Program-made: the position numbers and the translations under genes
In this document: in pieces, positions 8,802-16,722 of the stretch
How positions within the stretch are numbered: position 1 is the first letter of the stretch
Layout: every line of letters begins with the position of its first letter
The notes under the pieces: model-generated
Databases searched by the model: none
Told to the model about the DNA's origin: nothing
The model's input: the letters and a program-made list of their open reading frames with translations, nothing else
Assembly: GCA_016790225.1 (NCBI GenBank)
Contig: JAEUOZ010000060.1
Span: 62,001 to 126,000 of the forward strand
Source of the DNA: Rubrivivax sp.
GTDB taxonomy: Bacteria > Pseudomonadota > Gammaproteobacteria > Burkholderiales > Burkholderiaceae
Direction: 5' to 3'
DNA: 64,000 nt

Positions 8802-10964
8802 GTGTTGAACCTGCTGGATCGCCTGAACCTGGGTCTGCGCCGAAAGACCCCGGTCGTCCTTCAGACCGAGGCCTCCGAGTGCGGGCTGGCCTGCGTGACC
8901 ATGGCATTGGCCCACTTCGGCACGAGCACCGATCTGGCCACGCTGCGCCACCGCCACGGTGCCATGCCCCAGGGCATGACGGTGATCGATATCGTGCGTG
9001 TCGCCGCCGACGAGAACCTGTCCACGCGCGCGCTTCGGCTGGGCGTGCACGAGATCCGCCAGCTCAAGCTCCCTTGCATCCTGCACTGGGACATGAGCCA
9101 CTTCGTGGTGTTGTCCGAGGTGCGCAACCATCATGCGGTGATCCTGGATCCGGCCTTCGGCGAGCGGCTGGTCGATGAAGCCGAATTCTCCCGGCACTTC
9201 ACCGGCGTGGCCATCGAGGTCTGGCCCAGCAGCCAGTTCGAGCCGCGCCAGGAGGCGCAGGCCATCTCGATCCGCAAGCTGATCGGTCGCGTCTCCGGCA
9301 TCTGGACCACGCTGTGGCGCGTCATCGCCGTCTCGCTGGGCCTCGAGGTGCTGGCGCTGCTGGCGCCGCTGTTCATGCAGTGGATCGTCGACCATGTCGT
9401 CGTGTCCAACGATGTGCAACTGCTGACCACACTGGGCGTCGGCTTCATGCTCGTCCTGCTGCTGGAGCAGTTCTTCACGGTCATCCGTTCGTGGATGGTG
9501 TTGCGGGTGGGCACGCAGTTGCGCGTGCAGTGGCGCTCGAACGTCTTGGCCCACCTTGTGCGCTTGCCACTGGACTACTTCGCGCGGCGCCATCTGGGCG
9601 ACGTGATGTCGCGCTACGAGTCGATCGACAACATCCAGAAGGTGCTCACCTCGGCCTTCGTGGAGGTGGTTCTGGACGGGCTCATGGTCGTGCTGACGCT
9701 GACCCTCATGCTGTTGTACAGCCCCATGATGACGGCGATCGCGGTGGGCTCGGTGCTGCTGTACGTGCTGGTGCGCCTGGCCTGGTATGGCCCGCTGCGC
9801 GCGGCCACGGCCGAGCACATCGTGCGCTCGGCGGTCGAATCGAGCTATCTGCTGGAGACCATCCGCGGCATGCGCACGATCCGGCTGTTTGCGCGCCATG
9901 CAGAGCGGCTGGCCTCCTGGCAGGGCCTGATGGTCGCGGATGTCAATGCCCAGCTGCAGATCGACAAGCTCAACATCTTCTACCGCGTGGTGCGGCGCAC
10001 GCTGTCCGGCAGCTTCACGCTGATGCTGCTCTGGCTGGGCGCCCACAGCGTGCTGTCCGGCCAGCTCAGCGTGGGCATGCTGCTGGCCTTCCTGGCCTAC
10101 CGCGGCCAGTTCGATTCGCGCTTCACCGAGCTGGTCAACAAGTATTTCGATCTGCGCATGCTGGGCCTGGATGCCCAGCGCCTGGCGGACATCGTGCTGA
10201 CGCCGCAGGAGGCCGAGCGCGGATCGGCGCTGCCGCGCAACGAAGTGCTGCCGCCCACCATCGAGTTCAAGGATGTCCACTTCCGCTACGCCAACGGGGG
10301 CCCGACGATCCTGGCCGGCCTGAACCTGCGCATCGAAGCCGGCACCGCGGTGGCCATCGCCGGCGCCTCCGGGTGCGGCAAGACGACGCTCGTGAACCTG
10401 CTGCTGGGCGTGTACAAGCCGCAGCAGGGCGAGATCCTCATCGACGGCGTACCGCTGGAACGGGTCGGGCTGGGCGCCTGGCGCTCGCGCATCGGCACGG
10501 TGATGCAGGACGACTCTCTCTTCGCCGGATCGATCGCCGAGAACATCTCCTTCTTCGATCCGCAGATCGATCGTGCGCGCATCGAACGCTGCGCGCAGTT
10601 CGCTGCCGTGCACGAAGACATCGCCAGCATGCCCATGGGCTACGAGACGCTGGTGGGCGACATGGGCAGCAGCCTCTCGGGTGGACAGCGCCAGCGCGTC
10701 CTGCTGGCGCGGGCGCTTTACCGGCTGCCCAAGGTCCTGGTGCTGGACGAGGCCACGAGCCACCTGGATCTGCAGCGCGAGGCGCAGGTCGGCCAGGCCG
10801 TGGCCCGCATGCGCCTGACCCGCGTGGTGGTGGCGCACCGGCCGCAGACGCTGGCGCTGGTCGACCGCGTTATCGAACTCGCCGAAGGCCAGGTGGTCAG
10901 GGACGAAACCTCGGCCGCCTACCGCCGTCGGCACCAGATCTTCTTCCATCAGGTCGCTTCCTGA
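8802..10964 (+). CDS. Peptidase-containing (C39) ABC exporter
   Basis: A 720-residue half-transporter of the CvaB/LagD type. The N-terminal C39 peptidase is intact: oxyanion Q21, catalytic C27 in SECGLAC, H100 in MSHFVVL, and D116 in ILDPAFG. Six membrane helices follow (about 165-440), then a nucleotide-binding domain with Walker A GASGCGKTT at 521-529, signature SLSGGQRQR from 624, and Walker B VLVLDEAT near 646. It should cleave double-glycine leaders and export the mature peptide. The GTG start has GGAGGG eight bases upstream. It is translated right after the HlyD gene. Confidence 0.93.
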   Translation: MLNLLDRLNLGLRRKTPVVLQTEASECGLACVTMALAHFGTSTDLATLRHRHGAMPQGMTVIDIVRVAADENLSTRALRLGVHEIRQLKLPCILHWDMSHFVVLSEVRNHHAVILDPAFGERLVDEAEFSRHFTGVAIEVWPSSQFEPRQEAQAISIRKLIGRVSGIWTTLWRVIAVSLGLEVLALLAPLFMQWIVDHVVVSNDVQLLTTLGVGFMLVLLLEQFFTVIRSWMVLRVGTQLRVQWRSNVLAHLVRLPLDYFARRHLGDVMSRYESIDNIQKVLTSAFVEVVLDGLMVVLTLTLMLLYSPMMTAIAVGSVLLYVLVRLAWYGPLRAATAEHIVRSAVESSYLLETIRGMRTIRLFARHAERLASWQGLMVADVNAQLQIDKLNIFYRVVRRTLSGSFTLMLLWLGAHSVLSGQLSVGMLLAFLAYRGQFDSRFTELVNKYFDLRMLGLDAQRLADIVLTPQEAERGSALPRNEVLPPTIEFKDVHFRYANGGPTILAGLNLRIEAGTAVAIAGASGCGKTTLVNLLLGVYKPQQGEILIDGVPLERVGLGAWRSRIGTVMQDDSLFAGSIAENISFFDPQIDRARIERCAQFAAVHEDIASMPMGYETLVGDMGSSLSGGQRQRVLLARALYRLPKVLVLDEATSHLDLQREAQVGQAVARMRLTRVVVAHRPQTLALVDRVIELAEGQVVRDETSAAYRRRHQIFFHQVAS

Positions 10965-11020
10965 GGTCCACGCCGGGGCAGCGTATCGTATGCAGCCCCG
11001 CACTCCACCCCCGCCACCCC

Positions 11021-11959
11021 ATGTTCCTGCTGCGGCCGCTCTTCGTCCTGTCGGCCAGTCTGCTCCTGGCGGCCTGCCAGACTCCGCCGGCCGCGCCGCC
11101 GGCATCCAGCACCGCCCCCGGCGCGGCGCGCATCGAAGCCGCCGTCAAGCCCGCCGAACCCGCGGTGGCCGCACCGCCGGCGCCGCCACGCCGCATCGGG
11201 CTGGCGCTGGGCGGCGGCGCGGCGCGCGGCTTTGCGCACATCGGCGTGATCCAGGTGCTGGAAGCCAACGGCATCAAGCCCGATCTGGTCGTCGGCACCT
11301 CTGCGGGCAGCCTGGTCGCCGCGCTGCTGGCGGATGGCAAGACCGGTGCGGAGATGGAAGGCCTGGCGCTGACGCTGGACGAATCCGAGCTGACCGACTG
11401 GGGTCTGCCCAGCCGCGGCGTGGTCCGCGGCGATGCGCTGGCGCGCTGGGTGCGGCTGCACACAAGGGGCCGCGCGATCGAGCGCATGCCGATGCCGCTG
11501 GGCATCGTGGCCACCGATCTGGCCAACGGCACGCCCGTGCTCTTTCAGCGCGGTGACACGGGCATCGCGGTGCGCGCTTCCAGCTCCGTGCCGGCCGTAT
11601 TCCAGCCGGTGCGCATCGGCGAACGCGAGTATGTGGATGGCGGGCTGGTGGCGCCCGTTCCGGTGCGTTTTGCGCGGCAGATGGGCGCCACCCACGTGAT
11701 CGCCGTCGACATCTCCACGCCGCCCGAGAGCGGCACACCGGACGGCACGCTGGGCCTGCTGCTGCAGACCTTTGCGATCATGGGCAAGAGCATCAGCCAG
11801 TTCGAACTGCGCGAAGCCGATGTGGTGCTGCGCCCCACGCTCACCGGCGTCAGCGCGGCGGATTTCAGCAACCGCGTGCGCGCCATCCGCGCCGGCCGGG
11901 AGGCCGCCACGGCGATGCTGCCCGCGCTGCGCGCCCGGCTGGGGATGCCGGCGCCCTGA
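11021..11959 (+). CDS. Patatin-like phospholipase lipoprotein
   Basis: A 312-residue protein with a lipoprotein signal peptide (LLLAAC, lipid cysteine C19). A low-complexity Pro/Ala linker to about residue 57 leads to a patatin domain. The oxyanion loop GGGAARG is at 64-70, the nucleophile elbow GTSAG at 92-96 gives S94, and YVDGG supplies the catalytic aspartate. It resembles the RssA/YlbK group of serine hydrolases, likely acting on phospholipids or lysophospholipids at the envelope. It starts 56 bp after the ABC exporter, so read-through is possible, but a functional link is not shown. Confidence 0.88.
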   Translation: MFLLRPLFVLSASLLLAACQTPPAAPPASSTAPGAARIEAAVKPAEPAVAAPPAPPRRIGLALGGGAARGFAHIGVIQVLEANGIKPDLVVGTSAGSLVAALLADGKTGAEMEGLALTLDESELTDWGLPSRGVVRGDALARWVRLHTRGRAIERMPMPLGIVATDLANGTPVLFQRGDTGIAVRASSSVPAVFQPVRIGEREYVDGGLVAPVPVRFARQMGATHVIAVDISTPPESGTPDGTLGLLLQTFAIMGKSISQFELREADVVLRPTLTGVSAADFSNRVRAIRAGREAATAMLPALRARLGMPAP

Positions 11960-12046
11960 AGATCATCAACTGCGTCGTTGGATCATCCCGCTGCCGATGC
12001 GGTGCCCGGCATGCCAGCGGTCACCGCGCAGCCCAGGCAGCGCCGA

Positions 12047-12724
12047 TCAGCGCGGCCTGGTGGTCGATTCGAAGGCCAGACCGTAAGACTTGGCCATGTT
12101 GTTGATGAAATTGCGGCGGGTGGCCGTGCCTTGTTCGTACAGGTCGACCACCCAGTTCTGCAGCGCTTGCGGCGTGCGCTCCCAGTGCTCCAGCGTGGTC
12201 TGCAGCACCACGCGCTGCACGTGGTCATCGTGGGGCGACCAGCGCAGGGCGGTGGCCAGCGCCTGCTCGTATTCAGCGCCGAACTCGGCCGTTTCGCCGC
12301 GCAGGCTCGCCATCAGGGCCCAGGTCAGGCCGTCGGTCGGCCGGAGCTCCAGCGAGCGCGCGTAGTGCGTGCGAGCCGCCTTGCGCCAGGCCAACTGCTC
12401 TTCTGCACCGGCCCAGGGCTGGCGGGCGCCCACGCGATACAGGTTGCCCAGCATCTCCTGCAGCACCGGGTTTCCGCTGCGCACGGCCTCGGCATCGAGC
12501 AGGCCGCGCAGCGTGTCTTCCCAGATGGCGCGATCTGCGGGAGTGCCCTGCCCTTCGATCCACTGCCTTGCATCATGCTGCTGGGTCAGGGATCCGAAGT
12601 CGGCCCGCCACTCGCGGCCGGCCGTCCAGAAGACCCAGAGGCTGAGCAGGACAAACAGCGCAACGCCCGCCGCCCGGCCGGCCAGATGCGCGGGTGGCAC
12701 ACCCTGGCGCACCGCGCTGGTCAC
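12047..12724 (-). CDS. Membrane-anchored TPR-like protein of the EPS locus
   Basis: A 225-residue protein with one N-terminal membrane helix (GVALFVLLSLWVFW, about 20-33) and a helical periplasmic domain. The pattern W..A...Y..SLELRP.DGLTWALMA looks like tetratricopeptide helices. The GTG start overlaps the stop of the cpsB-like phosphatase gene (GTGA), so the two are coupled. Function unknown; the context suggests a role in polysaccharide assembly. Confidence 0.7.
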   Translation of the reverse strand: MTSAVRQGVPPAHLAGRAAGVALFVLLSLWVFWTAGREWRADFGSLTQQHDARQWIEGQGTPADRAIWEDTLRGLLDAEAVRSGNPVLQEMLGNLYRVGARQPWAGAEEQLAWRKAARTHYARSLELRPTDGLTWALMASLRGETAEFGAEYEQALATALRWSPHDDHVQRVVLQTTLEHWERTPQALQNWVVDLYEQGTATRRNFINNMAKSYGLAFESTTRPR

Positions 12725-13614
12725 GGCAAGGCCTTGTCGGGCTGAGCCGCGGCGGTGCGCTCAAAAGCCACCGGCACGTCCACACGATCTGCTGCGACAA
12801 GCACCCGCCCGTCAAGCATCGGCTCTTCATCCAGCAGCGGCGCGGCGGCGGCCGTGCGACTGTCTGCGGGGCCGGCCTCCGGCAGCTTGGCCTCTGGCTG
12901 GCGCGACAGCGAAGCAGGCCCCAGCAGCGTCAGCCGCATCGCGGCTGTCTGGCCGTAGTGCTGGCTCAGCCAATCGCTGGCAGCGCTCATGCGCGGACGG
13001 CGACCGCCCAGGTTGTGCGCATCGCTCGCGACGGCCTGCACCCAGCTCTTGTCCAGCAGACGCTGCGCCACGGCCTGGACACGAGGGCCGAATTCACCCG
13101 TCAGCGACGACGCGGTCAGCTGCAGACCACAACCCATGGCCACCAAGGGGCCGATGCGGCGGTAGTCTTCCATCACGGCGCGGTTGCGCTCAGGATGCGC
13201 CAGGATGGGTGTGACGCGGGCCTGCAGCAGCTTGGCCACAAACCGATCCGTGCCGACGGGAATCTGCCCATCGGGCATCTCCAGCAGCATGAAGCGCTGC
13301 CCTGCCGGACTGACGCCCAGGAACGGCAACTCATTGCGCGCCAGCAGGCCCAGCACCTCGGGCATCAGCCTCACCTCACCAGCCCAGGACAGGGTGAGCG
13401 GGATCCCGGCTTCGCGCAGCGCCTCGGTCATGGCGCTGACGTGCGCCGCAATCGAGGTGCTCGTGTTGTCGTGACGGCCGGGAAACACATGCGGCGTGCA
13501 GACGACGTGCTGGATGCCGTCTTCCTGCAGCGCGCGCGCCAGCTGAAGCGAGGCCTCCATGGTCTGAGGGCCGTCGTCGATGCCTGGCAGGAGATGGCAG
13601 TGAAGGTCAATCAT
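12721..13614 (-). CDS. cpsB: CpsB/CapC-type tyrosine phosphatase (PHP domain)
   Basis: A 297-residue metal-dependent phosphatase. The N-terminus has the PHP signature MIDLHCHLLPGIDDG with H5-x-H7. VVCTPHVFPG, ILAHPERN and VASDAHN supply further metal ligands. Such enzymes dephosphorylate the tyrosine-rich tail of Wzc-type kinases; a candidate partner lies at 48505-50925. The last 60 residues are Pro/Ala-rich and not part of the core domain. I chose the ATG at 13614 over a TTG two codons earlier. Confidence 0.88.
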   Translation of the reverse strand: MIDLHCHLLPGIDDGPQTMEASLQLARALQEDGIQHVVCTPHVFPGRHDNTSTSIAAHVSAMTEALREAGIPLTLSWAGEVRLMPEVLGLLARNELPFLGVSPAGQRFMLLEMPDGQIPVGTDRFVAKLLQARVTPILAHPERNRAVMEDYRRIGPLVAMGCGLQLTASSLTGEFGPRVQAVAQRLLDKSWVQAVASDAHNLGGRRPRMSAASDWLSQHYGQTAAMRLTLLGPASLSRQPEAKLPEAGPADSRTAAAAPLLDEEPMLDGRVLVAADRVDVPVAFERTAAAQPDKALP

Positions 13615-13989
13615 GCTCAAGCGGGTTCAATCAGTGGGCCTTCCTGTCTTGTCGGCCCTGTGCGCATCCTCCTGCGCCTAGGAAGCCACCGCTGCGCACT
13701 GCGAGGCTCAGGGCGTGAAATGGTTCACGCCAGGCCAGCGCGCGTGAACGCAGAGTTGCCGCGCCGAGTTCGGCGACACCACGGATCTTGAACCGGATGA
13801 GTGACCGGCGCCATCCCACGCAGAGCAAGCCGGCCGCAAGGCCACTGCGCGAAGCCTGAGGCTGCAGTCTCGCGAAGTCTGAGGCTGCAGTCTCGCGCAG
13901 CCTGCCAGGGTAAGTTGCATCCAGTTGTTGGCCGAGCGCCTGTCGCAGTCAAGACCCAGTCACGACCAAGTTACGACCAAGAAGCACAA
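13615..13989. other. Intergenic region with a short tandem repeat
   Basis: No convincing gene is present between the cpsB-like gene and the terminator of the small secreted protein gene. It should contain the promoter for cpsB on the minus strand. A 23-bp tandem repeat lies inside and is annotated separately. Confidence 0.5.
13848..13893. repeat. 23-bp tandem repeat, two copies
   Basis: Units 13848-13870 and 13871-13893 differ at one base (CGCGAAGCCTGAGG versus CGCGAAGTCTGAGG). A partial third copy (CGCGCAGCCT) follows. It is noncoding and upstream of cpsB on the minus strand. Confidence 0.8.
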
Positions 13990-14018
13990 AAGGCCGCACC
14001 CCTTGCGGGAGCGGCCTT
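13990..14018 (-). terminator. Rho-independent terminator (minus strand)
   Basis: The inverted repeat AAGGCCGC / GCGGCCTT is followed on the minus strand by TTTGTGCTT. It sits about 60 bp past the stop of the small gene at 14082-14315, which supports that gene being expressed. Confidence 0.7.
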
Positions 14019-14081
14019 GCGAGAGCCAGGAAACCCGAGGCGGCGGCGTAACGAACGCCGGCCCGGCGTGAAATCTGAGAC

Positions 14082-14315
14082 TCAGGAACGGCTGGGCGCA
14101 GCGCGCGGCGGGCACACCGGCGGCGGAGCCAGGCGCACGCCGGAACTGCGCGTAGTGGACGCCACCGGCGTCACGCTGCGGGCAGCCACCACGACGGGCG
14201 CCGACTGCGGCACGCCGACCGTGCGCACGGGCACTACCCGCGTCGCGGCCGAAGCACCGAGCGACGCCGCAAGAAGACCCGCACCCAGTGCACCGGCAAG
14301 AACTCTGGAAACCAT
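14082..14315 (-). CDS. Small secreted protein, unknown function
   Basis: A 77-residue frame with a clear signal peptide: VSR, then a hydrophobic core AGALGAGLLAASLG, and a likely cleavage after ASA near residue 23. The mature part is short and rich in Val, Pro, Ser and Arg, with one cysteine. AAGGGTGG precedes the ATG at a usable distance, and a terminator follows. I recognise no family. It could still be spurious because it is short and of low complexity. Confidence 0.45.
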   Translation of the reverse strand: MVSRVLAGALGAGLLAASLGASAATRVVPVRTVGVPQSAPVVVAARSVTPVASTTRSSGVRLAPPPVCPPRAAPSRS

Positions 14316-14639
14316 GACATCCACCCTTTGGAAAGCGACACGCTGTTTGGCAAGGACGATAGCGACTCGGCCGCGCCAGCGTCAAGGCCGAGATGTATCG
14401 ATATCGAACGCTGGAGACCCTCTTTTCAGTCCACCACCCTGAGTGGGGGGTGCCGAGCTGATTTCACAGCAAGTGCAGTACCACAAGCAGCGAAGCGCAC
14501 CCCTCAGATGAGTGCCCCGGACTCAAGGGGACCGTGAGGTACAGCGCATGAGCCTGACCCTTAGACTGATTTCTCGAAACGTGAGCCGGCCACGCAGCGC
14601 TGGAACGTCACGGTCCATCAGAGCGACAGGGAGTCCGCA
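14316..14639. other. Divergent promoter region of the EPS locus
   Basis: These 324 bp separate the small secreted gene from the WecA-like gene. They hold a candidate operator (14435-14452). I did not find a confident sigma-70 or sigma-54 promoter. The long leader before 14640 suggests transcriptional control of the EPS genes. Confidence 0.5.
14435..14452. promoter_or_regulatory. CACCC-N8-GGGTG inverted repeat
   Basis: A perfect five-base inverted repeat about 190 bp upstream of the WecA-like gene. Similar elements lie upstream of the NusG-like, wza/ligase and PEP-CTERM genes. Candidate binding site of a dimeric regulator. Confidence 0.4.
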
Positions 14640-15818
14640 ATGTTTCTGGCTTGGTTGTTCGGGGTGCTGCTGGTCAGCGTCGCCTGCGCTGCGTTACTGC
14701 ACTTCTCCCACGGGTGGCACAGCCACTGGACGTCTGACACGTCCAAGGGCATCCAGAAGCACCATCACGGCAATCCCTCACGTGTCGGTCTCATCCCGAT
14801 CGGCGTGGGTTCACTGGCCGCCGTCTGGCTCATGGCCAATTCTGGTGACAGTGAAGCCGCGAAGGCCGCCGATCTGCTGGCCACCGTTCTGATCTGTGCC
14901 GCGCCCGCCGCGCTGATCGGCCTGGCCGAAGACATTACCAAACGTATCCGTGCCCGCTGGCGCCTCCTGGGCCCGATGCTGGGCGTTTGCCTGGGTGCCA
15001 TCCTGCTGGGCGCGCTGCTGCCCCGCGCAGGCGTTCCGGGTCTGGACAGCCTGCTCGGCTACTGGCCCGTGGCGCTGCTCGCCACGATGCTGATGATCGT
15101 GGGCTTCACCCACGCCATGAACATCGTCGATGGCTTGAACGGCCTTGCATCCGGCCTGGCGGTCCTGATGCTGCTCGCCACGGCGGCGGCGGCCTTCGTG
15201 CTGGGCGATACGCCGATCATGATGGTGTGCTGCGCACTGGCGGCGGCCGTGCTGGGATTCATGTTCCTCAACTTCCCGCGGGGCCTGATCTTCCTGGGTG
15301 ACGGCGGCGCGTACTTCCTGGGCTTTGTCCTCGCCTTGATCTGGGTGGTGATGGTGGCCCGGCACCCGGGTGAGATCTCGCCCTGGTTCATCATGGCGGT
15401 GGCCTTTCACCCCACGATGGAAACCATCTTCAGCATCGTGCGTCGCAAGCTGAGGCGCCATCCCCGCCCGGCCACTGCACCGGATCGGCTGCATCTGCAC
15501 ACCCTGCTCATGCGCAGGCGCACCCGGCCGGCCCTGGCCCAGGCGCCGCGCTGGGTTCCCAATGCCGGCGCCGCCTGCATCGTGCTGGCCTGTGCCCTGG
15601 TTCCCATGATGATGGCCTTGATGGCACCCGGCCGCGATGCCTGGGGCGCGGCAATCTGCCTGCTGGGCGTGTTGCTGTACCTGGGTCTGTTCCGTCACAT
15701 GGTGCGCTTCGGATGGATCTTCGGCAGTGCGCGTGCCACGCCTGTGCGTGTTCCCGCGGCGCGCCAGGCACCTGCAGCCGCCTTGGCGACGCCGGCCAAT
15801 CAGTCTTCCTCGGCATAA
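14640..15818 (+). CDS. WecA-like undecaprenyl-phosphate sugar-1-phosphate transferase
   Basis: A 392-residue polytopic glycosyltransferase family 4 (MraY/WecA) protein that would start repeat-unit synthesis on undecaprenyl phosphate. Visible motifs are N161-IVDGLNG (Mg binding), LGDGGAY at 219-225, and the HLH near 285-287. The usual early DD pair reads E97-D98 (GLAEDITKR), a small deviation. AGGGAG precedes the ATG. It is the only priming enzyme in the window and a strong terminator follows it, so it is transcribed separately from the ugd operon. Confidence 0.88.
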   Translation: MFLAWLFGVLLVSVACAALLHFSHGWHSHWTSDTSKGIQKHHHGNPSRVGLIPIGVGSLAAVWLMANSGDSEAAKAADLLATVLICAAPAALIGLAEDITKRIRARWRLLGPMLGVCLGAILLGALLPRAGVPGLDSLLGYWPVALLATMLMIVGFTHAMNIVDGLNGLASGLAVLMLLATAAAAFVLGDTPIMMVCCALAAAVLGFMFLNFPRGLIFLGDGGAYFLGFVLALIWVVMVARHPGEISPWFIMAVAFHPTMETIFSIVRRKLRRHPRPATAPDRLHLHTLLMRRRTRPALAQAPRWVPNAGAACIVLACALVPMMMALMAPGRDAWGAAICLLGVLLYLGLFRHMVRFGWIFGSARATPVRVPAARQAPAAALATPANQSSSA

Positions 15819-15834
15819 CGCCTGATTACATGCT

Positions 15835-15870
15835 GGCTAACCGCGGCCACTTGGCCGCGGTTAGCCTTTT
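15835..15870 (+). terminator. Rho-independent terminator after the WecA-like gene
   Basis: A perfect 15-bp stem GGCTAACCGCGGCCA / TGGCCGCGGTTAGCC with a very short loop is followed by TTTT. It starts 17 bp past the stop codon. It insulates the priming gene from the NusG-like gene. Confidence 0.92.
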
Positions 15871-15946
15871 GCATGTCAGGCGAGCCAAAGCTTTGGCAGG
15901 TTTTGGGCGCCTCCTGCTTTTCGGGTCTAGGGGTTTGGCGTTGCGC

Positions 15947-15966
15947 CACCCCAAAGCTGTAGGGTG
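15947..15966. promoter_or_regulatory. CACCC-N10-GGGTG inverted repeat
   Basis: A perfect five-base inverted repeat about 60 bp upstream of the NusG-like start codon, in the interval between a strong terminator and that gene. The position fits an operator at the promoter. Confidence 0.45.
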
Positions 15967-16024
15967 TACGCCGACATCGGTGCCACCCAGAATCAAAAGC
16001 ATTCAGGAGAGGGTTCACCTCAGC

Positions 16025-16540
16025 ATGCAGGGAAGTTCCATTCGCGCGGCCGGTGCTTGGTACGTGTGCCACACCAAACCACGGCAGGAAGCCGTGGCGC
16101 AGAAGCATCTCCTCCAGCAGGGTTATGAGGTCTATCTGCCGCTGCTGGCCAGATGGGTTAGACACAGCCGCAACTGGTCTCTCAGCCACAGCGCGCTCTT
16201 TCCACGGTATGCCTTTGTCAGGCCGGGTCATGAGCAGCAGAGCCTCTTCCCGGTGCGCAGCACGCCCGGTGTCAGCAATCTGGTGCGGTTTGGTCCGCAG
16301 CTGGCACTGCTGGGCGAAGCTCAGATGGCCGCCTTGCGTCACGCCATGCAGCTGGCCGAAGAGGCCATCCCCGAGCAGCCTTTGTCTGCCGGCATGAAAG
16401 TTCAGTTTCAACAAGGCCCGCTCAAGGGCCTTGTGGGCCTTGTCTCCAGTGTGGCGGAAGAGCGCGTGATGGTGCTTTTCACATTGCTGGGGCAGGATCA
16501 GGTCGCGGCCACAACGGCCGCAGACTTGGCGCTGGCCTGA
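16025..16540 (+). CDS. RfaH-like NusG paralog (transcription antiterminator)
   Basis: A 171-residue protein with an N-terminal NGN domain (GAWYVCHTKPRQE, ALFPRYAFV, TPGVSNLVRFG) and a C-terminal KOW-like segment (GPLKGLVGLV). The pattern matches specialised NusG paralogs such as RfaH, LoaP and TaA, which bind RNA polymerase paused at an ops site and help it cross long polysaccharide operons. AGGAG is 15 bases before the ATG, a little far. It lies just upstream of the ugd-led operon, whose leader carries an ops-like sequence at 16654-16665. Its own gene follows a strong terminator. Confidence 0.88.
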   Translation: MQGSSIRAAGAWYVCHTKPRQEAVAQKHLLQQGYEVYLPLLARWVRHSRNWSLSHSALFPRYAFVRPGHEQQSLFPVRSTPGVSNLVRFGPQLALLGEAQMAALRHAMQLAEEAIPEQPLSAGMKVQFQQGPLKGLVGLVSSVAEERVMVLFTLLGQDQVAATTAADLALA

Positions 16541-16557
16541 ACCCTGCTTGCTGAGTG

Positions 16558-16579
16558 GCTGGCGCCTTCGGGTGCCGGC
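16558..16579 (+). other. UUCG-loop hairpin in the ugd leader
   Basis: A stem of about nine pairs (core GGCGCC / GGTGCC) closes a TTCG tetraloop directly after the NusG-like gene. No U-tract follows, so it is not a classical terminator. It could be a pause or RNA-stability element. Confidence 0.4.
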
Positions 16580-16653
16580 CAATCAGCGGGCTGCCCGCCG
16601 CTGTACGCAGCGCGTGCTGGGCCCGTATGTGATCGGTGAGATGCACCCTTCAC

Positions 16654-16665
16654 TGCGGTAGCCTG
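16654..16665 (+). promoter_or_regulatory. ops-like element upstream of ugd
   Basis: TGCGGTAGCCTG matches the enterobacterial ops element GGCGGTAGnnTG at all fixed positions but the first. It lies 58 bp before the ugd start and 113 bp after the RfaH-like gene, the right place for recruiting that factor to the EPS operon. The core octamer also occurs once inside the wza coding region (45960-45967), so chance is possible. Confidence 0.5.
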
Positions 16666-16722
16666 CCTGAAAGTTCTGTCCGGCCCCGTTGTTTGATCAA
16701 GCTCTCGACACCCACGCCCCCC

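Noticed and set aside
8526..11105. 859-aa minus-strand open frame
   Set aside because: It lies antisense to the HlyD and C39 ABC genes, is rich in His, Gln and Arg as antisense GC-rich frames are, and matches no family.
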